From the NCBI RefSeq assembly GCF_001428245.1, contig NZ_LMRV01000055.1, forward strand, positions 240,349 through 304,348: 64,000 nucleotides of DNA. Reading direction: 5' to 3'. The notes under the pieces are model-generated. The model was not told where the DNA came from, searched no databases, and saw nothing but the letters and a program-made list of their open reading frames with translations. The position numbers were made by a program, and so were the translations under genes. Of the stretch, positions 8,908 to 17,455 are shown in pieces. Source of the DNA: Paenibacillus sp. Soil522 (GTDB taxonomy: Bacteria; Bacillota; Bacilli; Paenibacillales; Paenibacillaceae). Every line of letters begins with the position of its first letter. Within the stretch, counting starts at the first letter, position 1.

Positions 8908-9489
8908 ATGTTGAACAAAAAGCGTTGGATTAGTATTTTTCTGGTTTCGATCGTATTTGCCGGAAGTTTACTCGCCTTCCCGAAGAAAGCTTGGGCATGC
9001 TCTTGCGCAGAATCAGGGTCTGTTCAAGAAAACAAAAGCAGAAGCGACGCCGTATTTGAAGGAACTGCAGCCTCAGTAAAGCCATCCTCTTTATCTTTGT
9101 TTGGATCGCCCGCAAAGGCAGTGAAAGCAAGCTTTCAAGTAAATGAAGTATGGAAAGGGCAAGTAGCGCCATCTATCGAGGTGTTGACGGCTGGAAGCGG
9201 CGAAACCTGCGGCTATGAATTCCAGGAGGGTGAGCGTTATTTGGTCTATGCGACTGCAACGGGCACTTCGCTTGATGTCAGCTTATGCAGCGGAACGATT
9301 TTAACGAGCGAAGCGAATGAGCAAATGACATTGCTGGGCAGCGGTTCGCTGCCGCCGCAGCCCTCCTTTGCCAATAAGCAGACGAGCGCGTATCCGCGCA
9401 ATCTCTATCTATCGATTGGAGCAGTTGTCGCTATCGCGCTTGCATTCTTTCTTTACAGGAAGCGTAAGCAGCCTATATCAAAAACATAG
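8908..9489 (+). CDS. Secreted, membrane-anchored NTR/TIMP-like domain protein
   Basis: 193 residues. Signal peptide 1-30 (KKR, then a hydrophobic core, cleavage after AWA) leaves a mature protein beginning CSCAES, the N-terminal Cys-x-Cys of netrin-like/TIMP-like domains. The segments DAVFEGTAASV, FQVNEVWKG and SGETCGYEFQEGERYLVYA followed by CSGT fit this fold, with the late cysteines available for disulfides. A transmembrane helix at about 165-183 followed by YRKRKQ anchors it with the domain outside. Partner unknown. Its stop overlaps the end of the convergent permease gene by 17 bases. Confidence 0.6.
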   Translation: MLNKKRWISIFLVSIVFAGSLLAFPKKAWACSCAESGSVQENKSRSDAVFEGTAASVKPSSLSLFGSPAKAVKASFQVNEVWKGQVAPSIEVLTAGSGETCGYEFQEGERYLVYATATGTSLDVSLCSGTILTSEANEQMTLLGSGSLPPQPSFANKQTSAYPRNLYLSIGAVVAIALAFFLYRKRKQPISKT

Positions 9490-10885
9490 CGACAATGGTC
9501 GTAACGGCAAGGCCGATAAGCACGGGCTTCAAATTGCGGCGCGCGAGCTCGAACGGATCAACTCCGCAAATGGCTGCTGCAGGAATAAGCGCCCAAGGAA
9601 TAATCGTACCGCCGCCAACCCATATTGCGGCAACTTGCCCAAGGGCAGTTAATGTGGCAAGGCCTGATCCGATCGCATGGCCAAACAGCTGGGCGATAGA
9701 GCCTGCCAGTGAAATGCCGGAGAAGCCTGAGCCATCAAGTCCGGTAACGGCCCCTACAATCGTTAACGTGATCGAGCCTACGGCACCATTTACCGGAACG
9801 ACATGCGCAAGCGCGATACCCAAATCGTTAACGATCCCATGTGACGCTTCGGGCAGTTTTTCGCCAAACATCGCCAGAAATCCGGAATCGCCCAAATAGA
9901 AGAAAGCCGCAATCGGAATGACGGGTCCAAAAACTTTGAAGCCAAACAAGAAGCCTTCAATTAAATAGCTGGTTGTTTTCTCAAAGCCCTTTCCTTTATG
10001 CGTCAGCATCGTAATAAATAGCATGATGAGAATCGCGGTCCCGCCGATAAGTGCAGTTGCATCTCCGCCTTGAAGTTTAAGCACGAACATGGCAGCGACA
10101 TCGAGCGCAAATAAAATAGGAATGATCGCGGCGAGCAGCCGCTTCGTTCTTAAGGATAATAAATAGCGATCGGCAAAGGCAAAAGTGTTTGAATCCTGTG
10201 CCGTATCTTTCGTTGAGACGATAAGCCCGTCACGCCAAGTGCCTAATTTCTGATCGCGGCGCATCATCCAGTAGGCGACGACTGTCGTTACCGCGCCCAT
10301 CACGATGACTAATGGAATGCTGGCCTGCATGACAGAGCTGACAGGTATTCCTGCGGCATCCGCTGTAAGCTTAGGCGCTCCTTGAATGATATAATCACCC
10401 GATAAGGCGATGCCGTGCCCGAAGAGGTTCATGGCAACTGCTGCTCCAAGTGCAGGCAGACCAACCCTGATCGCAACCGGAAGCAGCACGGCTCCGATGA
10501 GGGCGACCGCTGGAGATGGCCAGAAAAACCACGATGTTACCATCATGATCAATCCGATACCCCAGAAGGCGAGCGCAGGCGTTCGCAGAAAACGGGTGAA
10601 CGGAGAAATCATAATTTCGTTTATGCCGGTCCGGATGAGTATACGACTCATAGCGACGATAATAGAAATGATTAGAATGGTTCCCAGCAATTCTGTTATT
10701 GCATAAATAAAGCTGTTAAAAATACCGCTTACAGAACCGCTTGCCGAAGTGGTTGCAAGTATGCCGATTCCTAAAATCCCCGCAATACTGATAAGCGTAG
10801 TATCGCGTCGCATCAGCATAAATCCAATAATGGCGATTATAAAGCCTAAGTACACCCAGTGAAGCGCCGATAATTGAATTTCCAT
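9473..10885 (-). CDS. Ion-transporter-superfamily membrane permease
   Basis: About 470 residues and roughly 12 hydrophobic segments, with glycine/proline-rich loops such as WFFWPSPAVALIGAVLLP and LAHVVPVNGAVGSI. The overall pattern resembles NhaC/GntP-like ion-transporter-superfamily carriers; I cannot name a substrate. The ATG at 10885 is preferred because AAGGAGATGA lies nine bases upstream; the longer frame to 10951 has no ribosome site. The 3' end overlaps the convergent NTR gene by 17 bases, so the two transcripts must run into each other, with no terminator between them. Confidence 0.65.
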   Translation of the reverse strand: MEIQLSALHWVYLGFIIAIIGFMLMRRDTTLISIAGILGIGILATTSASGSVSGIFNSFIYAITELLGTILIISIIVAMSRILIRTGINEIMISPFTRFLRTPALAFWGIGLIMMVTSWFFWPSPAVALIGAVLLPVAIRVGLPALGAAVAMNLFGHGIALSGDYIIQGAPKLTADAAGIPVSSVMQASIPLVIVMGAVTTVVAYWMMRRDQKLGTWRDGLIVSTKDTAQDSNTFAFADRYLLSLRTKRLLAAIIPILFALDVAAMFVLKLQGGDATALIGGTAILIMLFITMLTHKGKGFEKTTSYLIEGFLFGFKVFGPVIPIAAFFYLGDSGFLAMFGEKLPEASHGIVNDLGIALAHVVPVNGAVGSITLTIVGAVTGLDGSGFSGISLAGSIAQLFGHAIGSGLATLTALGQVAAIWVGGGTIIPWALIPAAAICGVDPFELARRNLKPVLIGLAVTTIVAMFLI

Positions 10886-11006
10886 CCCGATCATCTCCTT
10901 GTGACATACACGAAACCAGCAAGAGCTGATAACGTATAGTAATGTATGCATGAATACAGATAGGCGTTCGTCACGGTAAATTGATAAGATAACGAGGAGG
11001 GATTGG

Positions 11007-11447
11007 ATGATTAAACGAAGCGTAACGGCGTTGATGCTCTCTATAATGCTTCTAACAGCCGGCTGTGGTATTATTGAAGAAGCAGGCCAAACTTTAAATT
11101 TTGCAACGGAAACGACGGATTACTTACAATCGTTAACGGAGTTCGGACAAGATATGAATGCACTCGCGGAGCAGGCGGTAACAGACTTGGATGCTAGAAC
11201 TGATTTAAAGGAGCGGCTTCTCGCGCTTAAGGAGCAGGTTATCAATTATGAAGGGCTCCAAGTGCCGGACTACGCCAAGGATCTTCATCAATCAATTGCC
11301 GAATACAACGCAACGCTTCAACAGGGACTCGATCAAGCTCTCACTAATTTAGAGCAGGGAAGAGCTGTGTTCGATTCAACGGGTATTCCGGATACAATCA
11401 GCAAAATTAACGAGCTGTTAAATCAAATCAATCAGCTCGCGCCGTGA
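11007..11447 (+). CDS. DUF6376-like small lipoprotein
   Basis: 146 residues with a lipoprotein signal, MIKRSVTALMLSIMLLTAGC, where C20 is the lipidated cysteine. The mature part is almost entirely helical and acidic (ATETTDYLQSLTEFGQ, then repeated Leu/Glu/Gln heptad-like spacing to the end) and probably forms a helical bundle on the outer face of the membrane. It resembles the DUF6376 family of Bacillota lipoproteins of unknown function. GAGGAGGG precedes the ATG. The next gene starts 26 bases downstream, so both are likely co-transcribed. Confidence 0.65.
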   Translation: MIKRSVTALMLSIMLLTAGCGIIEEAGQTLNFATETTDYLQSLTEFGQDMNALAEQAVTDLDARTDLKERLLALKEQVINYEGLQVPDYAKDLHQSIAEYNATLQQGLDQALTNLEQGRAVFDSTGIPDTISKINELLNQINQLAP

Positions 11448-11473
11448 CGACCGAATAGGAAGGAAGAACATAA

Positions 11474-11749
11474 GTGATTAACATCAATGTACTGGAAGCT
11501 TCTATGACACATTCGAAGGAAGACGGGTACGTAGGCAAGGTTCATTTCGGAGTAGAAGGACATGTAAATGAGTACGAAATAGCCTTACATAGCAAGAAAG
11601 GCAAAGAGTGGGGCTATGGATTGTTTTTCTTGCATGAATCAGGCAAGGAAGAAGAATTGCTGGCGCTGGAGGATTTATTGGAAGAGGATGATGAGCTGTT
11701 CGACTTTCTCGTAGATACTGCGAAGGAAAAGCTCGTAAAATCTGAATAG
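11474..11749 (+). CDS. Small acidic conserved hypothetical protein
   Basis: 91 residues from a GTG with AGGAAGGAAG upstream. No signal peptide or membrane segment. The N-terminal half looks like beta strands (GYVGKVHFGVEGHVNEYEIALHS) and the C-terminal third is a very acidic helix (LLALEDLLEEDDELFDFLVD). I do not recognise a family. It is probably the second gene of a unit with the lipoprotein at 11007 and is followed by a strong terminator. Confidence 0.6.
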   Translation: MININVLEASMTHSKEDGYVGKVHFGVEGHVNEYEIALHSKKGKEWGYGLFFLHESGKEEELLALEDLLEEDDELFDFLVDTAKEKLVKSE

Positions 11750-11757
11750 CTATAGAA

Positions 11758-11806
11758 AAGCTCAAGCTGCAGCACCTTATCGGTGAAGCAGCTTGAGCTT
11801 TATTTG
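11758..11806 (+). terminator. Bidirectional terminator between convergent genes
   Basis: 13-base arms (AAGCTCAAGCTGC and complement), inner CACC/GGTG pairing, then TTTATTTG. The SulP gene converges from the right, so it can serve both directions. Confidence 0.75.
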
Positions 11807-11830
11807 TTATTAGAGGCCAGCCGTTCCGGC

Positions 11831-13282
11831 TTAATGTCCGCTAGAGGAGGTCAAGCCTAAATCCCGGATAATGACCTTGCTCTCTTCATTAAGTCCAATG
11901 AAGGATACTTGCTTATTTAATTGCTCGTATTTGCTCTTTACTTTCGCAATTGCAGTTACAGCGGATTGATCCCAAATATGAGAGCTGCTGAAGTCAAGAG
12001 TTACGCGGGCTGGATCATTTTGATAATCGAACTGGGAGACAAAGCGGCTAGTCGTTCCGAAAAACAGCTGGCCGGACACGCTGTAAGTGCGAACTTCTGA
12101 TTTACCCGCAGCGGCGGATACGTGTATTTTAGCCATTTTTCCAACGAATACAAATGCGCTTAATACGACGCCGGCAAAGACGCCTTTGGATAGGTCATGA
12201 GTGAAGAGAACAACGATTACGGTAACGATCATAATTAGCGCATCCGTTCGCGGAACTTTATGAATTTGGTAAACGGACTTCCAATCGAATGTGCTGATGG
12301 AGACCATAATCATTACACCGACCAAAGCGGCCATCGGAATTTTATTTACGACATCACTTAAGGCCATAATAAGAAAGAGCAGAAATGATCCCGCTACTAA
12401 GGTTGACAGCCTTGAACGGCCGCCGGATTTGACGTTAATGACCGATTGTCCAATCAATGCGCAGCCAGCCATACCGCCGAAGAAGCCGTTGACGATGTTC
12501 GCAATCCCTTGTCCCCGCACCTCTTTATTCTTGTTGCTAGTCGTGTCTGTCATTTCATCGAGAACCGAAGCGGTTAACAGAGACTCCAATATGCCGACTA
12601 ATGCAAGCGAGAAGGAATAAGGCAAAATGATCCAAAGCGTTTTAAGCGAGAATAGCACCTCCGGGATGTGAAACAGGGGCAAAGTGCTCTCGATTAAGCC
12701 TCTATCGCCAACCGTTTTAAGATCAGCCCCGATAGCAACGGCAATAATGGAAACGATAATTATCGCAGCTAACGGTGATGGAATGGCCTTCGTGAATTTA
12801 GGCAGCGTATAGATGATAACTAACGTTAAAGCAACAAGGGCGTACATGATCCAGGATGCTCCGACAAAATGAACAAGCTGAGTCGTAAAGATTAGAATGC
12901 CGAGCGCATTGACAAAGCCAAGCATGACTGAATGCGGAACAAATTGTATGAGCTGTCCCAGCTTCAGAACACCCATTAAATATTGGATTACGCCTGCCAA
13001 AATCGTAGCTGCAAACATATATTCGATGCCATGGTCTTTGACTAGAGAGACCAATAACAACGCCATCGCACCCGTCGCAGCCGAGATCATGCCGGGTCTG
13101 CCGCCAACTATAGAAATAATGACAGCGATACAGAAGGAGGCATAAAGCCCAACCATCGGACCGACTCCAACCATTAACGAGAACGAGATCGATTCGGGAA
13201 TGAGGGCTAGAGCAACAGTTATGCCAGCAAGTATATCACCCCGCACATTAGAAAACCATGATTTTTTAATTTTTTCAAGCAC
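11831..13282 (-). CDS. SulP family anion transporter with STAS domain
   Basis: About 483 residues: 10-14 membrane segments from about residue 15 to 370, including DILAGITVALALIPESISFS, the SulP entry motif, then a cytoplasmic STAS domain (about 375-475, ending in an FIGLNEESKVIIRDLG stretch with DFSSSHIWDQSA as the nucleotide/phosphoacceptor region). SulP proteins carry sulfate, bicarbonate or other anions. I prefer the GTG at 13282, because AGGAGGTTTC lies ten bases before it; the longer frame to 13384 lacks a ribosome site. Substrate is not shown by context. Confidence 0.85.
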   Translation of the reverse strand: MLEKIKKSWFSNVRGDILAGITVALALIPESISFSLMVGVGPMVGLYASFCIAVIISIVGGRPGMISAATGAMALLLVSLVKDHGIEYMFAATILAGVIQYLMGVLKLGQLIQFVPHSVMLGFVNALGILIFTTQLVHFVGASWIMYALVALTLVIIYTLPKFTKAIPSPLAAIIIVSIIAVAIGADLKTVGDRGLIESTLPLFHIPEVLFSLKTLWIILPYSFSLALVGILESLLTASVLDEMTDTTSNKNKEVRGQGIANIVNGFFGGMAGCALIGQSVINVKSGGRSRLSTLVAGSFLLFLIMALSDVVNKIPMAALVGVMIMVSISTFDWKSVYQIHKVPRTDALIMIVTVIVVLFTHDLSKGVFAGVVLSAFVFVGKMAKIHVSAAAGKSEVRTYSVSGQLFFGTTSRFVSQFDYQNDPARVTLDFSSSHIWDQSAVTAIAKVKSKYEQLNKQVSFIGLNEESKVIIRDLGLTSSSGH

Positions 13283-13436
13283 AGCAAAGAAACCTCCTAA
13301 ACGTATTTTTTGTAAAACAAAATGACTTCGCAAGAAAACTTTCGTTGACTTTCCACTCTCAGAAAAGTCGGGGCCGATGCACACTAAGCGTAATTATACA
13401 TCAAACGAAAAGAATAGATCTTATATCGACAGTTTG

Positions 13437-13450
13437 ATTAAGCGCTTACA
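13437..13450 (-). promoter_or_regulatory. Candidate cre (CcpA) site upstream of SulP
   Basis: On the minus strand the sequence reads TGTAAGCGCTTAAT, close to the catabolite-responsive element consensus TGWNANCGNTNWCA except at its last positions. It lies upstream of a TATAAT at 13393-13398 that could serve the SulP gene; no good -35 is seen at the right distance. The match is suggestive only. Confidence 0.35.
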
Positions 13451-13511
13451 TATTAGATTTTCAGAGGTTTTCTTTCATTTTCGCCCTTTTCGATAAAAAT
13501 GTTGCTAAATG

Positions 13512-13541
13512 AAAAGAACCACCGCAATTCGCGATGGTTCC
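13512..13541 (-). terminator. Terminator after the DedA gene
   Basis: On the minus strand GAACCATCGC pairs with GCGGTGGTTC (one G-T pair) and is followed by TTTTC, 16 bases beyond the DedA stop. Confidence 0.75.
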
Positions 13542-13556
13542 TTATGAGGAGATGTC

Positions 13557-14180
13557 CTACATTGGCCGTTCAACATGTTCCTGATCCTTCTTGCTTCTTC
13601 CTTTAATATACTTGTAAGCCATTAAGCCTAATCCGATTATCGCAAGCGCATAAATCATCCAAATACCGTAATTGTAGATGTGTTCAGAAAGAGCTTGCAC
13701 CTGATCTCCAACGATTGAACCGATAATGAAGTAAATGAGCGTCCAAACGAAAGCAGATGGGTAGGCGAAAAGAATAAATCGTTTAAAGGGCATCCGATTC
13801 AGCCCCATGACATAAGGCGTGACATGTCTTAGAAAAGGAAGGCATAGGCTAAGACAAATCGCATAGCCGCCGTATCGTTCGCTTAACTGCTCGGACTTGG
13901 CGACGAATTTGCTTATGTTCTTTTTGCTGCTAAACCAGTTGGACAGCTTGCTGCCTGCGAATCTTCCGATGCTATATCCAAATGTCATAGCTGAGCAAAT
14001 GCCGAGGCATGTCATTATAAAGGCAGGTAAGGGCAATAAAACGCCGGATTCCGCTAATGCGCCGCCCGTCATCACGACGGCTTCATTTGGAATGGGTAAT
14101 CCGATTAAGCCAAGGCATAAGACGAGAAATAAGGCGAAATAGCCGATCTCTTCTATTATATTCAACAATAACTCATACAT
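13557..14180 (-). CDS. DedA/SNARE-associated family membrane protein
   Basis: 207 residues with four to five hydrophobic segments. The family signature is seen as GLIGLPIPNEAVVMTGGALA near residue 25, FGYSIGRFAGSKL near 70, and the basic/proline loop FLRHVTPYVMGLNRMPFKRFI near 115, followed by the helix of the YPSAFVWTLIYFIIGSIVGD segment. DedA proteins are membrane proteins now linked to lipid scrambling/undecaprenyl phosphate recycling and membrane homeostasis. The tail after the last helix is basic and cytoplasmic (KGRSKKDQEH). Single-gene unit with its own terminator. Confidence 0.85.
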   Translation of the reverse strand: MYELLLNIIEEIGYFALFLVLCLGLIGLPIPNEAVVMTGGALAESGVLLPLPAFIMTCLGICSAMTFGYSIGRFAGSKLSNWFSSKKNISKFVAKSEQLSERYGGYAICLSLCLPFLRHVTPYVMGLNRMPFKRFILFAYPSAFVWTLIYFIIGSIVGDQVQALSEHIYNYGIWMIYALAIIGLGLMAYKYIKGRSKKDQEHVERPM

Positions 14181-14381
14181 TGAGCAGCATCCTAACTTTC
14201 CAAATTATAGAAGTTCGATTAAATCACTTCAAATATGGTAACACATCCGAAACAGAAAGAATACCATTCATACGAATGACAATCGAGAAGGATTCAAAAA
14301 TTAACCATTTCATAACTAATTTTTTGGTACAAGCAGATACAATAGGGGATGGTTTAAACGTATGAAGAGGTGGCTAATTTC

Positions 14382-14420
14382 ATGTTTGATTTGAATATAA
14401 TCGTTGATATTTCACGCTGA
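14382..14420 (+). CDS. Possible 12-residue leader peptide upstream of the MFS pump
   Basis: A short frame MFDLNIIVDISR with GAGGTGG eight bases before its ATG. Its stop (14418-14420) falls five bases before the hairpin at 14426, the geometry used by ribosome-mediated attenuators. An overlapping frame from 14362 (MKRWLISCLI) is an alternative. No other support exists; the remainder of 14181-14493 shows no gene. Confidence 0.35.
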   Translation: MFDLNIIVDISR

Positions 14421-14425
14421 CAGCG

Positions 14426-14465
14426 ATCATAATAAGAAGGAAATTATTATGATTTATTTATTTTT
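14426..14465 (+). terminator. AT-rich hairpin with T tract in the leader of the MFS gene
   Basis: Perfect ten-base arms ATCATAATAA (14426-14435) and TTATTATGAT (14444-14453) around an eight-base loop, directly followed by TTATTTATTTTT. It lies between the candidate leader frame and the pump gene, so it may act as a conditional terminator; a regulator-binding palindrome is the alternative reading. Confidence 0.5.
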
Positions 14466-14493
14466 CTGCAAGGAATGACCAAAAGGAGGAACA

Positions 14494-15897
14494 ATGAACG
14501 CGAATCAGACTCGTAAAAAAGTAACAATCGCCCTGTTCGTCGCCACATTTCTCGCTGCAATCGAGGGGACGATCGTCAGCACGGCAATGCCCAGCATTAC
14601 CGGAGAGCTTCATGGCATTCAACAGTATAGCTGGATTATATCGCTTTATTTGTTGGCAACTGTCATTACGACACCCGTATACGGCAAGCTGTCCGACCTA
14701 TATGGACGCAAAAAGATGTTCATCATTGGAGCATTGATTTTTCTAGCAGGCTCTATGCTGTCCGGTGTGTCACAAACGATGAATCAGCTCATTTGGTACC
14801 GAGCGCTGCAAGGCTTGGGAGCGGGAGCGCTTACGACGATTCCGTATACGATCATCGGGGATTTATATCCGTTTGAACAGCGCGCCAAGGTACAGGGCTG
14901 GATGTCAAGCATATGGGGAATCGCAGGCATATCGGGTCCATTGTTAGGCGGCCTGTTGGTCGATTACGTATCCTGGCGCGCTATATTTTACATGAACCTT
15001 CCGTTTGGCATTGTGGCGATCTATTTGCTGTCAACTTCACTGCGGGAAGTTTTGAAAAAGAAAAAGAGGCATATTGATTACCCGGGTATCGTCACCTTTG
15101 CGATCGCGATGTTCAGCTTCCTGTATGCGATGGCGCTCATCCGCGATGACGAAGGTGGATGCGGCACTGATTGGATGATCAGTTTGTTATTTGCCATTGC
15201 TGTTCTATTTTTCGTCCTGTTTGTCCGTATTGAAAGTCGTTCGCCTGAACCGATTATCCCTTTCCAGCTATTCCGGAACCGGATTATCAGCATGGCGAAT
15301 TTGAACAGCTTATTGTTATGCGTCATAAATGTCGTCGTCATTTTTTATTTGCCACTATGGATTCAGGGCGTGTACGGCAAACCGGCTACTTATTCGGGAC
15401 TTGCCATGATTCCGCTCTCGATCGCTTGGCCGCTTGGCTCGATTTTGGCAGGGAATTGGATCTCCAAAAAAGGATTACGTTTCATCAGCGTAGCGGGTGC
15501 TTGTTTCTTGCTCGCTGGCAGCATTGGCTTTTCTTTCATGTCAGCTACAACACCAATTGCCTTATTCGTCGTTTATACGTTCATGTCGGGGCTTTCGTTC
15601 GGCTTATCGCTGACCTCCTTAACAGTTGCGGTATCTTCGGCGGTTGGATGGGAGCTTCGCGGCTCGGCTGTTGCCAGCAACAACTTCATCCGTACGTTAG
15701 GCCAGACAATTGGAATTACGGTATTCGGCATGCTGCTTCAAACAGGCCAGGCAGATGCGCTCGAGTCAACCGTGCTTGAAGGAAGCTTACATAACATTTT
15801 TGTTTGGGTAGCCGTATTGTCGGTTTTTGTCGTGTTTGTTTCTATTGGTTTGCCTAAGCTTAAGCAGACTGAACTCCAGCAAGGAAACGCTTCATAG
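14494..15897 (+). CDS. EmrB/QacA-type MFS drug transporter (DHA2)
   Basis: 467 residues and about 14 membrane segments. The first helix has AIEGTIVSTAMPSI, and GKLSDLYGRKKMF after helix 2 is the MFS motif A; YRALQGLGAGALTTIPYTIIGDLYP is motif B/C-like with the GISGPLLGGLL antiporter motif in helix 5. These proteins are proton/drug antiporters exporting toxic compounds. AAAAGGAGGAAC gives a strong ribosome site. The serine hydrolase gene starts 16 bases after its stop, suggesting a two-gene operon, and the upstream leader suggests inducible expression. Confidence 0.85.
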   Translation: MNANQTRKKVTIALFVATFLAAIEGTIVSTAMPSITGELHGIQQYSWIISLYLLATVITTPVYGKLSDLYGRKKMFIIGALIFLAGSMLSGVSQTMNQLIWYRALQGLGAGALTTIPYTIIGDLYPFEQRAKVQGWMSSIWGIAGISGPLLGGLLVDYVSWRAIFYMNLPFGIVAIYLLSTSLREVLKKKKRHIDYPGIVTFAIAMFSFLYAMALIRDDEGGCGTDWMISLLFAIAVLFFVLFVRIESRSPEPIIPFQLFRNRIISMANLNSLLLCVINVVVIFYLPLWIQGVYGKPATYSGLAMIPLSIAWPLGSILAGNWISKKGLRFISVAGACFLLAGSIGFSFMSATTPIALFVVYTFMSGLSFGLSLTSLTVAVSSAVGWELRGSAVASNNFIRTLGQTIGITVFGMLLQTGQADALESTVLEGSLHNIFVWVAVLSVFVVFVSIGLPKLKQTELQQGNAS

Positions 15898-15913
15898 AAA
15901 GGTCGTTTAAACG

Positions 15914-16855
15914 ATGAAACAATTGGATTTGGAAGCAAATCACGGGCTGCTGTCAGAATGGAAAATGAAGTCGGTCATCGTACTTCGGGGACAGCGCCTC
16001 CTTGATGAATGGTATGAGAGCGGGAAAGATTCGATCGGCCCGCTCTATTCCTGCACCAAAAGCATTTTATCCGCATTGATCGGTATCGCCATCGATAAAG
16101 GTTTTATAACGAGCGTGGAACAGCCGATAACGGACTGCTTGGACCATCCGGCGGAAATCAGCGATGCGCTCGGTCAAATAACGATCAAGCATCTGCTTAC
16201 GATGACGCCAGGCTTTGATTGGCCTGATTTTGACAAGCCTTACAAAGCATTAAAGGCTGCTGAGGAGCCGATCAGATTCGTGCTCGAGCAGCCGTTGATT
16301 TCTGAGCCGGGAACGGCTTTTGCCTATAATTCGGGAGGCTCGCACTTATTGTCGGCGATTCTGACGAAAGCGACGGGCCTATCGGCGCTCTCGTTTGCCA
16401 AGGATTATTTATTTGGTCCGCTCGGATTTCAAAGCGCTCGCTGGATGGAGCGAGCAGGCATTAATGAAGGGGGCGCGGGGCTCTATTTGTACGGCAGAGA
16501 TCTTGCGAGGATAGGCAGCCTTTTTGTGCAAAAGGGACAATTCGAGCAGGAACAGCTGCTATCCTCCTCATGGGTGGAGCAATCGACGAAGCTGCATCAT
16601 CGCGGATTGCTGCATTATGAGCCGCCGATTTATGGGGGATATGGCTACCATTGGTGGCATTCGCCTGAGAGCCACAACGGTCAATGCGACTGTTATTTCG
16701 CTTTTGGCCATGGCGGTCAATATTTGTTGGTGGCACCCGGACATGAGCTCGTCATCGTTATCCGGAAGAAAGTGACGAAGCGGAATGATGCAATATGGTC
16801 GAGGAGACTAATATTCGAGCATATTATTCCTGCTTGCATAGATAGGAACCGTTGA
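15914..16855 (+). CDS. Serine hydrolase of the beta-lactamase (class C-like) family
   Basis: 313 residues, cytoplasmic (no signal peptide). The catalytic S-x-x-K is seen as SCTKS near residue 47, and the second motif as YNSGGSHLL near residue 144. The fold is that of class C beta-lactamase-like esterases/peptidases; the lack of a signal peptide argues against a secreted beta-lactamase. The GHGGQYLLVAPGHELVIVI stretch near 275 fits the third-motif strand of the family. It follows the MFS pump by 16 bases and may modify or hydrolyse the pump's substrate, but this is only context. Confidence 0.75.
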   Translation: MKQLDLEANHGLLSEWKMKSVIVLRGQRLLDEWYESGKDSIGPLYSCTKSILSALIGIAIDKGFITSVEQPITDCLDHPAEISDALGQITIKHLLTMTPGFDWPDFDKPYKALKAAEEPIRFVLEQPLISEPGTAFAYNSGGSHLLSAILTKATGLSALSFAKDYLFGPLGFQSARWMERAGINEGGAGLYLYGRDLARIGSLFVQKGQFEQEQLLSSSWVEQSTKLHHRGLLHYEPPIYGGYGYHWWHSPESHNGQCDCYFAFGHGGQYLLVAPGHELVIVIRKKVTKRNDAIWSRRLIFEHIIPACIDRNR

Positions 16856-17455
16856 TTTATTTATGCCTGAAATAGAGAGGCGCCTCGCCAAAGGCCGATG
16901 TCTTTTTTTGTTGTGTTTAATGTAATGTAATTGTAAGGTGCGAGCGTGAAATGGATAAAGAACATATAAATATTTAGCCGAATGTATTGCCTATCGTTTC
17001 ATTCTGTTTTATGATGTTAGATAAACTTACACATCGAAAGCGAAAGATCATATTTTCTTTCTGTTTGGCAAAAACGATTCTTTACATTAGCGGCCGCGCT
17101 GGTCCATTCGATAGAGTTGAAAAGATATCGATTGATGCTGATGGAATGATGAGGCTTGGGGTTGCATTCGCAAAGCTGCGGAAATTATAGTCAGATTATT
17201 CTGCAAATTTAAGCAAGCAGTATGCTTAATGGCTTGAAAATCGTCCCGGGCGATGGAATTCCAGTTCAAATGGATGCGTTGGACTGGTATGCGAATGGAA
17301 ATCGGTATGCAATTATGAATTAGTGGGTTGCTGAATAACAATTGTGAATATGCTAGTGTGAAGCTGCTTTCGTTTAAGGCTTATACAGTAAAAGTTGTAG
17401 TATTTATACACAGCGGCCGCTAATAAAGCTGGGTCGGCACGAGGAGGAGCAACAT
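16856..17455 (+). other. 600-base region without a confident gene
   Basis: Several short coding-like stretches are present, such as a 67-codon frame at 16987-17190 and a 33-codon frame at 17222-17323 ending in WYANGNRYAIMN, but none has a ribosome site or a recognised family, so decayed coding DNA is likely. Two NotI octamers lie at 17090 and 17413. No purine riboswitch consensus was found although the purine genes start downstream. GAGGAGGAGCAAC before 17456 is the ribosome site of the next gene. Confidence 0.5.

Noticed and set aside
15914..16855. True secreted beta-lactamase
   Set aside because: No signal peptide; only the general serine hydrolase motifs are present.
16987..17190. 67-codon frame as a gene
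   Set aside because: No ribosome site, no recognised family and poor coding character.
17088..17450. Two NotI octamers, scattered restriction-like sites and a GGCACGAGG stretch reminiscent of cloning linkers
   Set aside because: The sites are far apart and not arranged as a polylinker, and the flanking genes continue normally; chance is the simpler explanation.
16856..17455. Purine riboswitch ahead of the purine genes
   Set aside because: The conserved core elements were looked for here and before 20774 and were not found.
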